A stretch of DNA of 64,000 nucleotides from an uncultured Aquimarina sp. (GTDB lineage Bacteria > Bacteroidota > Bacteroidia > Flavobacteriales > Flavobacteriaceae), in NCBI GenBank assembly GCA_947495425.1, contig CANLYR010000003.1, forward strand, positions 62,001 to 126,000. Reading direction: 5' to 3'. This document shows positions 16,390 through 25,817 of this stretch, one piece after another (positions within the stretch are counted from its first letter, which is position 1; each line of letters starts with the position of its first letter). The position numbers were made by a program, and so were the translations under genes. The notes under the pieces are model-generated. The model had not been told where the DNA came from, searched no databases, and saw only the letters and a list, made by a program, of their open reading frames with translations.

Positions 16390-19300
16390 TTAATCTGCGT
16401 TTGAACAAAGTCCTAAGGAACACACCTCACCTCCTATGGGACGTGCTACTACTCGACCTGTAGATCTAGTATAATGACCACCTCCGTAAGATTTGAAAAT
16501 AGCCACTTCTTCCAAAATTTGATATGTAATTTTTGAGTTGCCTAAGTCAAAGATGATGTTTCCAATATGACTTCCACGATTAGCATACTTGTTTAATCTT
16601 GATAGTACGTTATACACTTTTTTAAGTCGGTTGTTAGGTGCTTTGTTGATTAATTCATCTTGGGATGTACCTTCAGGTAACTCTATGGCTCCAACTCCAT
16701 CATATAATATTCCATTTCTAATAACTTGTTCCAAACGCTCACCTGTAGGCCTAAGCTTAATTTCTAAAAGATCATCTTTATAATATTCTTTTTCAAGTGT
16801 CCGCTCACCGATTTCAATAGTGCTGACTTGATTAGCTTCTATAACAGCATTCCTGATTTCATCCATTGCAGCGTTAAATAAAGAAGAGGCAAACCCTTGT
16901 CTAATTCCCATTATCCAACTACCGCCAGATAATTTACTGGTAATACCACCTGATATTGTACCTGAGGCAACTTTAGCAACCGCTCTCCAAGCATTTGAAG
17001 CTCCTTTTGTTAGATAACCTGCACCTGCTGCAATCGAATGGCTTATAAATCCAGCTTTAAATCCTATTCCGAATTCTCCTCCTTGTAGTTCTGACATGAA
17101 ACCACCTAAAATACCATGAGCGGTATGCGCTGCAAAGCCTCCCAAAGCTTCTCCAATACCGAATGACATAACCGCAGATATTCCGCCAAAAAGAAAAGAA
17201 GCCCCCGCACCTTGAAAAAATGGTTGTCCATTTATTACATTGGAAATACCATTCAATCCTACCGAAGCTAATCCACCTACAATGAAAATAGCTGCAATAT
17301 TACCTCCGATTGCAGCCGAGATCAAAGCGGCACCTGCATTTATTAACAACACAAAAAACTCCCCACTAGGATCACTAAACATCAACGGATTATTATATGC
17401 GTATCCGTATCGATTAAAATTTTGCGTATTACTGGAATCCTGTACATAGTTATCCGGGGATAAGAAGCGCCCCAGATTGGCATCATACATGCGCCCATTC
17501 ATATGTATTAGTCCTATATCTTCAAAATGCTCATGACCGGTATATCCACGTTGTAAGATAGAATCATACCCAAATGTACTTACACCGTCTTTTGAATAAT
17601 ATTTGTCTACCGTACCCCAGGCACCATAATGCATACGCTCTCGTACGCTACCCGCAGCATCGCTGATGGCCATGATACTGCCCAAATAATCCCGATGCAG
17701 ATAGTTGATCCCCTCGTATTCGGTATTTTGCCCTTTTATAGTTTTGATTTTGGCAGCAACCGCACTATAGGCATCACTGCCTAGATAGGTAATAAGTTTT
17801 ATAGTGCCATTTTCTTTATTTTCTACGACTTCGCCGGGAAAAATACTGCTATAATGCTTATGGTATTTTCGATCTTCGGCATCTTCTTCTTCATTCCCAT
17901 AATACGCATGGCTTCTACCTAAACTTGGATTATAACTGTATGTGATTTTCCCGTGGCCTTGTTGCAAAACGGTAACAGGCTTTTTGAAGGCATTAAATGT
18001 CATTTGATGTAGCGGGCGTGATGTATAGTGCTCGTCTCCCTTCTGATTTAAATCAATACCTGCTAACTGAAAACTGTTGGCAGAAGGATAGGTATAGGCA
18101 CCCACATCAGAGTTTTGAGTAATGCGACCTTTGGGATCATACTCCATGGTTTTGGTAACCGATCCTCGAATGGTTTTTAATCGCTTTAAATTATCGTAAG
18201 TGAATTTTTCTTCGACTCCTCCAAACCTATAGTTGTTACGCTGCTTTAACAATCCGGTTTTGGCTTCGAAAGCATACTCGGTGTGCATGACCACCACTCC
18301 ATTATTCACAGGTCTGAAATCTTTGATTTGTTTTATAAAGCCATAGGTATCGTATTGCGTTTGTTGCTCGATCCCGCTGCCCAATAACGCTTTTTCAACT
18401 TGTCCTTTTGCATTTTCCTTATTTAGTTTCCAAATACTTTGACCATCACTACGTATTTCTACCAGATGTCCGTACTGTCCAAAAATATGTTGCTGATTTA
18501 CGTTACTTTTAGCTCCGGCTACAATAGACTCCATAACCTCATTAGACGGTCGGCCTTGCTCATCATAATATATCCATTTATTAAAAGAGGCTTTGTTGTT
18601 GGTCTCGGTTACTTTAATCGAACGATAATATAGATCATAGCCATAGGTGTATGTAAATTGCTCTTCGTTACTTTTTGCAGAAATCGATGTGACTTGCTTA
18701 CTTTTGGTATCGTAAGTATAGGTTTCGGTTATATCGGTAAGATCTCCCTTGATTATTTTGGAAAGTACTTTACCAAAATCATCATACGTATAGGTAGTTT
18801 CTCCTTTGGGAGATCGCTCGCTTAAAAGCTGGTTGTAGTTGTCATAACTATAGGTATACGTTCCTGCACTGGGATCTGTTAATTTTGTTTTTCTACCCAG
18901 AGCATCATAGGTAACATCGATTTTGTAACCTTCGTAGTCTGATTGTATTAAGTTTCCATCTGCATCGTATGTATAATTGATGGTGCCCCCGGGATCGGTA
19001 ACACTACTCGTTTTGTTTTCATGATCTTTGACCGTAGTTACCGTTTTTGTCCCATCATCTATCGTCACGCGTAGTCCATTATATGAAGTACTCGCGATCT
19101 GACCTGTATATGCAGTAGCATTGAGCATTCGACCATATTGATCATAAGTAAATGTATTCCATTGATAGGCATCTGATCCAAATCGGGGTTCACTCTCTCT
19201 AGTTTTTCTTCCGGAAGCATCAAATCGAGTATGTTTAAATATCCATGCTCCTGAAAAGCTCTTGGATCCTACCAAAACTTCTTGCCCAAAAGCGTTGGTT

Positions 19301-22300
19301 TCTTTAAAACTTTCAGAGCCATCAGGTGCTTTTACGGTACTTCTCACGTTATTATTTATATACCTATATGAAAACATAGTTTTTTTACCCAGGTAATTCG
19401 TTTCACTTATGGCACGCCCCCAACCGTCGTATTGCGTGGTGATCGTTTGGTTCAAATGGTCTGTGCTAGCAATAGGATTACCAGAAAAAGTATCGTATTT
19501 ATAGGTAACCGTTTGCCCCTCCAGATCGGTTTTGGAGATTACAAATCGCCCATCAGCACTGTATTTGAAGCTTTCTTTTCGATCTGCTACTCCAGAGGCG
19601 GCTATTCGTTTTGCGGTTACATTTCCAAATCCATCGTAATAATGAATATCTCTAATTGCTTCTACATTATTATTATATCTCTTTATTCTATTAACCAAGC
19701 CATACTTTCCTGTGCCTGTATAATACTCATAAACAATTTTATGCTTCTTAGTGCTATTTCCTCTTTTCTTAGTGATTTCTTCACTACGTTTTCGACCGAT
19801 ATGATAACTATGGTCATTTCCTGAAGGCGAATTTGAATAGGTATACGAAGTTGTTTTTGTAGCCGTCGGGTTTTTGACTATGATTTTGGTAGGATTATAG
19901 TATTGATCATAGGTTAATTCTTCTGTGGCACTAAATCCCAATAAATGGTCTGTTGTTTTTATGGTTTTAGGTTTATTTATGAAAATATTGCCGTTGTACC
20001 TGGTCAGGTATTCGTAATCCATCCTATTCATCGCATCGGATGGGTTATTATCATAGGTCAAAGAACGCCATGACTTTTCTACTGCTCCACGGGTATCAAA
20101 AAGCTCGTACTTACTAATATTCCATATAACCGGGGTATTATCACCATACCAATTTGTGCTCTTTAAATACCTAAAACCGATAAATCCATATCCGTGTAGA
20201 TGACTTACTGCACCTTGATATTTAAAATCACGTTTACGAGTAATCCCAGAACCGGTTTCGATAATTCGTTTCACCAAAGTAGTACCTGGTGCGTTATTTA
20301 CGTTCACAAAAGGATATTTAGCGCCGAATTGCTCGGTATAAGTTTCGTTTCCGGGCTCCATACGATCATAAAAAATTTGCTGGGTTAACAAATTATTTTC
20401 AACCTTTTGGATTTGTACATCTTTTTGATGATTTTTTGTAAGACTGTATGATTCTAGCTTTTTTCCGTATGCAAATACGTATTCTCTATTTTGGTTTTTC
20501 AGATTAATATCTAAAAAAATAGGAACTCCGGCAAATGAGAAAAATGGTATGGATATACTTCCTCCTACATTCGTAACAGGAATACCTATTTTCTCATCGA
20601 TTTCAGAAACCAGTTTCATCTGCATGTCATCTTCACCTGTACTTGTAAATAATCTGATATTTTGTTTTGCAAAGTATTCTGCTTTAAATTCTTCACGAGG
20701 AGGATCTTCGTCTTCATCATAATGTGGATTAGGAACACTTCTGGATCCTAAGTATAGTCTATGCCTAATAATATCTGTTTTGCCATCACCATCAAAGTCC
20801 TGTGCTACATAATGGTCTTTTCTCCTACTTCGAGGACCATTATTCCTTTTATAATCTAATCCATCGATATTCACATATTTAACTGCAAAAGGTAAATTTT
20901 CTCCTTCTACTCCAGAGTCTATTTGATTTCCTAAAGAAAATAAATACATCCATCGATTAGTGTCTATGTTAGGCACAAGTGCATCTGCTTTACCGTCACC
21001 ATTATAATCTCCGATTAAAATGTGCTTATCTATCGAGATTCTGTTTTTGTTCCAATAGGTATGAAGTAAAACTATTTTTTTGTTGTTATTGAGTGTATAT
21101 ATAGAAATACGATCATCCATGATAAACCATAAATCATCTTTACCATCACCATTATAATCAGCAATTTGGAAGTAATGATAATCATCCTCGCTATTGTATG
21201 TTCTTTGTAGATTTCCGGATTCTAATAACGGGATATTAGTTCCATTTTGGTTAAGATCTGCAAATAAAATACGCCTTGAATTGTTCCGAATAAAAAGAGC
21301 TGTTGATAAACCAGTACCTGTAAAGTTTCCTACAAGTATCTGTTTTTTTACCGGTGTATTGCTACTTGCAAGATTTTTATCGATAAAAACCTTTTTACTA
21401 ACCTCTTTAAATTTACGGTCAGACCCTGTTCGCAATCCATGAAACCAATATTTACCATTGGCAGACCAATTGATTCCTAAAATTGCTTGTTTTCTAGGAA
21501 AACTACCGTCTTCATGTAAAAGTACAGCGCTTTTAAACATTCCAAATCGTCTAATTGGAGATGATATCCTATTTTGATAGCCAATTGATTTGTAAAAACA
21601 ATTCAGTTTATTTCGCTGTTTATCATTATATACTACAAAATCCATTTTTGTATCCCCATCAAAATCTCCAGAAAGCACTCTTTCATCTTCTCCAAATTTT
21701 TGATCAACATTGATTACTTGCCGATCATTACTCAGATCATGAGTTGTTTCTGTAGGATACGTAAATACGATGGGCCTTAAGACCTTACCATCTCCATTAC
21801 TTTCCTGTATCTGTTCAATTAATTCATAATTATTTTTTAATATCTTATGTTTGGTATTGTATTTACGATATAGTTTATTTCCTGAGGTTACCTCAATTTT
21901 ATTCAAAATATGAGCACGTCTGGATCGTAATTCTCCCGGTGCATAGCCTATTTCGATACGTTTTCGGACTTTATAATAAAAATTGATTGCACTGGGGTGA
22001 CCATCTCTCTTCCATCGTGGTCCCCCGTAGGTAATTTTTTTAATTCGTAGTAATTGGTCTGATGTTGTTTCATGATAAAAATAATTAATACTGTTTCCTT
22101 GTACATCTTCCATCTGATGTATAGGCCATTCTGCTACTTCATTATTATAAACTTTACCTACAATCACATTCTTATATGTAGCGATAGTACCATCGGGATG
22201 AAAAACTTTAAAGTACTCGGGACCGCAATGTTCTCCATTTTTGTTCGTACCATAAGCGACTACCTTGAGATTAGAATAACTTTCGGTCGTATACTTTGAG

Positions 22301-22677
22301 TTTGGTCGCCCGTTTTGACCTGAAGTAACAACTAATTTTTGCCCATCTAGCGCAAATCGATCATTGAGTTGAAAGTCTACTCCGCTCACAAACCCTTCAT
22401 GTGCCAAAGACGTTCCGGTTCTTGTAATAGCAGATAATCCGGTAATATTCCATCCCCAACCAGCTATTCCGTTTCCACTATGTGAGCTATACGCTAACGA
22501 AATACCAGGTGCTGTATCCCCAATACCCGGAGGAATAGCTATGGGAATAGCGTATGTCAAGGCCCCGGTAGGAGAAACTTCTAAAGAGGCAGCTGTAGTT
22601 CCTACATCAACTTGTGCTATAAGGAGATGTAGCGAACTGATCAGAACGCTTAACAGTAAAGTAAGTTTAAATTTCAT
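16390..22677 (-). CDS. Giant SpvB / FG-GAP / RHS-repeat surface protein, possible polymorphic toxin
   Basis: The 2095-residue protein starts with a signal peptide (MKFKLTLLLSVLISSLHLLIA). An SpvB/TcaC-like domain follows (VSPTGALTYAIPIAIPPGIG, ISLAYSSHSGNGIAGWGWNI). FG-GAP/VCBS calcium-type repeats lie at about 325-640 (GDFDGDTKMDFVVY, GDYNGDGKADALV, DFDGDGKTDII). YD/RHS repeats run from about 1050 to 1600, and the RHS core (GRFLSPDNYVQDSS ... NRYGYAYNNPLMFSDPSGE) ends near residue 1770. The remaining 325 residues are a glycine/alanine-rich hydrophobic stretch and a final unrecognised domain of about 130 residues. It has no T9SS sorting domain of its own. It starts 12 bp after the mini-T9SS gene. 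Confidence 0.85.
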   Translation of the reverse strand: MKFKLTLLLSVLISSLHLLIAQVDVGTTAASLEVSPTGALTYAIPIAIPPGIGDTAPGISLAYSSHSGNGIAGWGWNITGLSAITRTGTSLAHEGFVSGVDFQLNDRFALDGQKLVVTSGQNGRPNSKYTTESYSNLKVVAYGTNKNGEHCGPEYFKVFHPDGTIATYKNVIVGKVYNNEVAEWPIHQMEDVQGNSINYFYHETTSDQLLRIKKITYGGPRWKRDGHPSAINFYYKVRKRIEIGYAPGELRSRRAHILNKIEVTSGNKLYRKYNTKHKILKNNYELIEQIQESNGDGKVLRPIVFTYPTETTHDLSNDRQVINVDQKFGEDERVLSGDFDGDTKMDFVVYNDKQRNKLNCFYKSIGYQNRISSPIRRFGMFKSAVLLHEDGSFPRKQAILGINWSANGKYWFHGLRTGSDRKFKEVSKKVFIDKNLASSNTPVKKQILVGNFTGTGLSTALFIRNNSRRILFADLNQNGTNIPLLESGNLQRTYNSEDDYHYFQIADYNGDGKDDLWFIMDDRISIYTLNNNKKIVLLHTYWNKNRISIDKHILIGDYNGDGKADALVPNIDTNRWMYLFSLGNQIDSGVEGENLPFAVKYVNIDGLDYKRNNGPRSRRKDHYVAQDFDGDGKTDIIRHRLYLGSRSVPNPHYDEDEDPPREEFKAEYFAKQNIRLFTSTGEDDMQMKLVSEIDEKIGIPVTNVGGSISIPFFSFAGVPIFLDINLKNQNREYVFAYGKKLESYSLTKNHQKDVQIQKVENNLLTQQIFYDRMEPGNETYTEQFGAKYPFVNVNNAPGTTLVKRIIETGSGITRKRDFKYQGAVSHLHGYGFIGFRYLKSTNWYGDNTPVIWNISKYELFDTRGAVEKSWRSLTYDNNPSDAMNRMDYEYLTRYNGNIFINKPKTIKTTDHLLGFSATEELTYDQYYNPTKIIVKNPTATKTTSYTYSNSPSGNDHSYHIGRKRSEEITKKRGNSTKKHKIVYEYYTGTGKYGLVNRIKRYNNNVEAIRDIHYYDGFGNVTAKRIAASGVADRKESFKYSADGRFVISKTDLEGQTVTYKYDTFSGNPIASTDHLNQTITTQYDGWGRAISETNYLGKKTMFSYRYINNNVRSTVKAPDGSESFKETNAFGQEVLVGSKSFSGAWIFKHTRFDASGRKTRESEPRFGSDAYQWNTFTYDQYGRMLNATAYTGQIASTSYNGLRVTIDDGTKTVTTVKDHENKTSSVTDPGGTINYTYDADGNLIQSDYEGYKIDVTYDALGRKTKLTDPSAGTYTYSYDNYNQLLSERSPKGETTYTYDDFGKVLSKIIKGDLTDITETYTYDTKSKQVTSISAKSNEEQFTYTYGYDLYYRSIKVTETNNKASFNKWIYYDEQGRPSNEVMESIVAGAKSNVNQQHIFGQYGHLVEIRSDGQSIWKLNKENAKGQVEKALLGSGIEQQTQYDTYGFIKQIKDFRPVNNGVVVMHTEYAFEAKTGLLKQRNNYRFGGVEEKFTYDNLKRLKTIRGSVTKTMEYDPKGRITQNSDVGAYTYPSANSFQLAGIDLNQKGDEHYTSRPLHQMTFNAFKKPVTVLQQGHGKITYSYNPSLGRSHAYYGNEEEDAEDRKYHKHYSSIFPGEVVENKENGTIKLITYLGSDAYSAVAAKIKTIKGQNTEYEGINYLHRDYLGSIMAISDAAGSVRERMHYGAWGTVDKYYSKDGVSTFGYDSILQRGYTGHEHFEDIGLIHMNGRMYDANLGRFLSPDNYVQDSSNTQNFNRYGYAYNNPLMFSDPSGEFFVLLINAGAALISAAIGGNIAAIFIVGGLASVGLNGISNVINGQPFFQGAGASFLFGGISAVMSFGIGEALGGFAAHTAHGILGGFMSELQGGEFGIGFKAGFISHSIAAGAGYLTKGASNAWRAVAKVASGTISGGITSKLSGGSWIMGIRQGFASSLFNAAMDEIRNAVIEANQVSTIEIGERTLEKEYYKDDLLEIKLRPTGERLEQVIRNGILYDGVGAIELPEGTSQDELINKAPNNRLKKVYNVLSRLNKYANRGSHIGNIIFDLGNSKITYQILEEVAIFKSYGGGHYTRSTGRVVARPIGGEVCSLGLCSNAD

Positions 22678-22689
22678 GATGGTTCGGTT

Positions 22690-23139
22690 TTAATTTTTAA
22701 GAATTTTTTTAGTAATTATAGTTGCATCATCGAACTGAAATCTTGCAAAATACACTCCTGCAGGTAACTGATCTAAATGTAATTCTGCTCCGTCTCCCAT
22801 AAGCTTGATATTGGCGGGTAATAATTTTCCGGAAAAGTCGATAAGATGTACTTTTTCTAATTGACGTTTGGACGCCGAATTCCATTTTACCGAGATATCC
22901 TTTTGTGTAGGGTTAGGAAATAAGGAAAATGAATCCAATAAAACTTCATCGTCTACACTGGTTTCTTTTACAATTTCTGTTTCGCCAGCACTTTTGTTGA
23001 GATCACAATCCGATCCTTTGCAGTATTTGTATTGAATCTGATTACCAGCAGTGTCGTATTGAAAAATTAATTTGGATTGGCCATAAATACTCCCGGTCAT
23101 AAGGAAGCACCAAAACCCTAAGATGGTTAGCGTTTTCAT
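22690..23139 (-). CDS. Mini T9SS-sorted protein with one YD-like motif, partner of the RHS gene
   Basis: The product is 149 residues. A signal peptide (MKTLTILGFWCFLMTGSIYG) is followed by LIFQYDTAGNQIQYKYCKGS, which resembles one YD/RHS repeat. A short acidic linker comes next, then a complete type A T9SS sorting domain (FSLFPNPTQKDISVKW ... GKLLPANI ... LPAGVYFARFQFDD ... KKILKN). Only 12 bp separate its stop from the RHS start, so the genes are co-transcribed and probably translationally coupled. It may serve as a surface anchor or secretion partner for the RHS protein, which lacks this domain (inference). Confidence 0.75.
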   Translation of the reverse strand: MKTLTILGFWCFLMTGSIYGQSKLIFQYDTAGNQIQYKYCKGSDCDLNKSAGETEIVKETSVDDEVLLDSFSLFPNPTQKDISVKWNSASKRQLEKVHLIDFSGKLLPANIKLMGDGAELHLDQLPAGVYFARFQFDDATIITKKILKN

Positions 23140-23197
23140 GTATAGATTTTAAAAGTTTAACGATGGAGTGAAATTTGTAATATTTTTTGATTCTGAT

Positions 23198-23219
23198 GTT
23201 TCAAATTATAATTTGAAAC
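23198..23219. repeat. 22-bp perfect AT-rich palindrome
   Basis: GTTTCAAATTA (23198-23208) meets its complement TAATTTGAAAC (23209-23219) directly. It lies between the Omp85-like gene stop (23396) and the mini-T9SS gene start (23139), so it could be an operator of the RHS operon or a weak terminator. Confidence 0.45.
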
Positions 23220-23395
23220 TACATTTAACACTCTAAGGCTTGTGAAGAATTGTAAATCCGCATAGCTGCTATGGTTAAACCTGAACCCCCTGGATTTTTG
23301 CATTAAAAAACACAACACGACAGACGTATACGTTTTGATAATTATATTGTGAATCGATATTATAACTAGTAGATTGCTAGTGCTTCTATATTAAA

Positions 23396-24652
23396 TCAAA
23401 AATACTGACCAATCCCAAAGACAAACCCATTGGTTGCATCTTCGGTTACACCATAGCCATAATCAATTCTAAAAATGGCATTAAAGATTTTCTTATGCAT
23501 AAAACGTAGTCCTAGGCCAGGATAGAGTCTAAAGTTTTGACTGTCTCCAAAATCACCGAAATCACCTCCTGGATTACGCCAACTGCCCCCGTCTACAAAT
23601 ATATTACTCTGCAAGACAAACCAGTTTTTCTCGTATAAGGTATGGCGATATTCTGTGTTGAGCACGATGACTCCTGTACCACGATCAATAATGTTTCCTA
23701 CACCGCGAATATTGAGATTATTATCTACTGCAAAAGGCGCAAAGGGCGATTCATCATTACTGGCCAAACCAAATCGTAGTCTATTGGCCCAATTGCCTTT
23801 TTTACCAATTCGTTTGTAATACAAAAAATCGTTCCACCAGATAAAAAAATCGGGTAAAATATCTTCGGTGCTAATTACATACTGCGTATTCAGGATACTT
23901 CTAAACCCAGAAACATACTGGTAATCAAAATTGAGGTTATTATATTCATAGATAAATTTGTAGAGTAGTTTATTTACATCAAAATCTTGCGGTACTTCGG
24001 GATTGGTTACTCCTCGTTTGTATTGATAGTCTTCATTAAAGTAATTGACACCAAGCTCAATGCGATTTTGAAAATTAAACTGATACAAACCGAGCAGCTC
24101 ATACGAAGTGTTGTTGTATTTATAATCTGCAGTTCCGTCGTCTAGAAACACGGGTTCTTCGGTAGTGATATTGCTGTAATTAAGTGCCAATCCAAATCGT
24201 TTTCCAAACAAAAAGGGTGCTCTAATATTTGCCATATACGAAGAGTAGATATCATTTTGGTAAATCCCACCAATAGTAATATTACGCCCCAAAGCATTAA
24301 ATTCGTACACGCCCAGTCTAAAAGCAAATTCATCATCATTGGTTGTGTATACATTGGCAGAAGGGATTATCGTGAGGTTCTCTTCTACCCCATATGTTAC
24401 CTGGTATCCTTCTTCTTTTTCTTCAACTTGATAGTAGGCATGTGCAATTGAGGGTAATCTTTTGAGTAGTTTGATATCGTTTTCGATCAACAAAGAATCC
24501 AAAGCCGTTCCTTTTTCGATATTGGTAAGATTCATCAAAACTCGAGTTTTGGTCTTGTTGTTTCCTTGCAGCATCACTTCTGAAATTACTTTTTCTTGTG
24601 CGATAGTGATACACGTAATACAGAAGATAATAAGAATAAGCTTTGTTTTCAC
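23396..24652 (-). CDS. Omp85-family outer-membrane protein with a single POTRA domain
   Basis: The 418-residue protein has a signal peptide and one POTRA-type domain at about 20-92 (VISEVMLQGNNKTKTRVLMNLTNIEKGTAL...YQVEEKEEGYQVTYGVEE). A beta-barrel follows with alternating aromatic strands (FRLGVYEFNALGRNITIGG, RFGLALNYSN, FRLYPGLGLRFMHKK) and a C-terminal strand ending in F (GFVFGIGQYF). BamA has five POTRAs and TamA three, so this is a short TamA/BamA-like member. It probably helps insert or export envelope proteins. It follows the GH113 gene by 31 bp on the same strand. Confidence 0.8.
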   Translation of the reverse strand: MKTKLILIIFCITCITIAQEKVISEVMLQGNNKTKTRVLMNLTNIEKGTALDSLLIENDIKLLKRLPSIAHAYYQVEEKEEGYQVTYGVEENLTIIPSANVYTTNDDEFAFRLGVYEFNALGRNITIGGIYQNDIYSSYMANIRAPFLFGKRFGLALNYSNITTEEPVFLDDGTADYKYNNTSYELLGLYQFNFQNRIELGVNYFNEDYQYKRGVTNPEVPQDFDVNKLLYKFIYEYNNLNFDYQYVSGFRSILNTQYVISTEDILPDFFIWWNDFLYYKRIGKKGNWANRLRFGLASNDESPFAPFAVDNNLNIRGVGNIIDRGTGVIVLNTEYRHTLYEKNWFVLQSNIFVDGGSWRNPGGDFGDFGDSQNFRLYPGLGLRFMHKKIFNAIFRIDYGYGVTEDATNGFVFGIGQYF

Positions 24653-24683
24653 GGTTTTTAAATTTCAGTGATTCGTATTCGTT

Positions 24684-25685
24684 TTATCGGTCTGTTGAAT
24701 ACAATTCTTTTATTATTTTTTCTGAAGGTTTATTTTGTATTGTAAATCTATTATTACTTGTTCCTCCGACTTCGTTATGATTATGAAACCATTTCCAAAG
24801 AAATCCGCCTGCAAACCAGGGTTCATTCCAAAATTCTTGGTACAACGCTATTAATGCATTGTTTTGAGCTTCAAAATCTACATTACCCTCTATTTTATTT
24901 GAATCCCAGGGTTCTTTACCCGTATAATGCACACTTCTATACCCATATTCGGTAAATAAAACTGGCTTTTTTATTTCATCTTGCAAAGCAATGATCTCTT
25001 TTTTATGTTTTTGCCATCCTTTTCTTAGCGTTTCTATAGTTGGAGTTTTGCTTTGAGAAACCGGAAAATAGGCATCTATACCCATATAATCCAGTTGGTT
25101 CCAAAACGGTACTTTATCAAACTGATCCCAGTTTTCTGCATACGTCAACTTTCCTTTATACACAGCTCTAATCTTTTGAATCAATTGACTCCAATATTGA
25201 GGTCTGGTCTGCACAAAAGTATGTAGTTCGGTACCGATACAAAGCATGGGAACCTTCATCTCTTTTGCTAATTGAGCGTATAGTATTATAAATTCTTCAT
25301 ACGATTTTTCTAAAACCGTCCATTCCTCTTCAGAACTCATATGTATATTACCAGTAAATTCTCCTTGCCATACCCAAATCTGAGGTTTGAGCATTACTTG
25401 TATTCCGCTATCATTCAGTAATTCTATAGTTCGCTTGGCTCCATCTCTGCGCTCACCCCACCATTGTCGTTCGCTATTAAAAACTACTTTTGGCGTTTCT
25501 AGGTTTCTCAAAAAACCAAACGGCATCACTGCTGCCCAATTCGCATTAATTTTTACTACCGGTGCTATAGCTGCTGCACTAATCTCTTCTGGGGAACCTA
25601 CAAAACTAACGCCATTGATCTTGGAGGGTTGCCCTGAACAATTTGAAAAAATAATGGTAAACAGCAGTAGTAAAATCTTTTTCAT
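24684..25685 (-). CDS. Glycoside hydrolase family 113-like lipoprotein
   Basis: The 333-residue protein has a lipoprotein signal with FSNC (lipidated C16). The TIM-barrel shows the acid/base glutamate in MLCIGTELHTF (E153) and the likely nucleophile in PVLFTEYGYRS (E246). Other family-typical segments are KINANWAAVMPFGF, QIWVWQGEFTG, LDYMGIDAYFP and WFAGGFLWKW. GH113 enzymes include beta-1,4-mannanases; the exact substrate here is inferred only. It probably acts in the periplasm or at the cell surface. Its start is 132 bp from the preceding barrel gene and its stop 31 bp from the Omp85-like gene. Confidence 0.8.
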   Translation of the reverse strand: MKKILLLLFTIIFSNCSGQPSKINGVSFVGSPEEISAAAIAPVVKINANWAAVMPFGFLRNLETPKVVFNSERQWWGERRDGAKRTIELLNDSGIQVMLKPQIWVWQGEFTGNIHMSSEEEWTVLEKSYEEFIILYAQLAKEMKVPMLCIGTELHTFVQTRPQYWSQLIQKIRAVYKGKLTYAENWDQFDKVPFWNQLDYMGIDAYFPVSQSKTPTIETLRKGWQKHKKEIIALQDEIKKPVLFTEYGYRSVHYTGKEPWDSNKIEGNVDFEAQNNALIALYQEFWNEPWFAGGFLWKWFHNHNEVGGTSNNRFTIQNKPSEKIIKELYSTDR

Positions 25686-25817
25686 TCTCGTTTTTACTGC
25701 TCAAAATACAATTTAATTAGTGAAACTTCATTTTGAAAAATCATAAAGATGTATTCAAAATAGATAGTTAAACTAAACCCGCTGATTAGGTGGGATCTTT
25801 TCATATTTTGTTACACC

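Noticed and set aside
19432..19824. 130-codon frame antisense to the RHS gene
   Set aside because: It lies entirely inside the YD-repeat coding region, whose repeated codons create long antisense frames.
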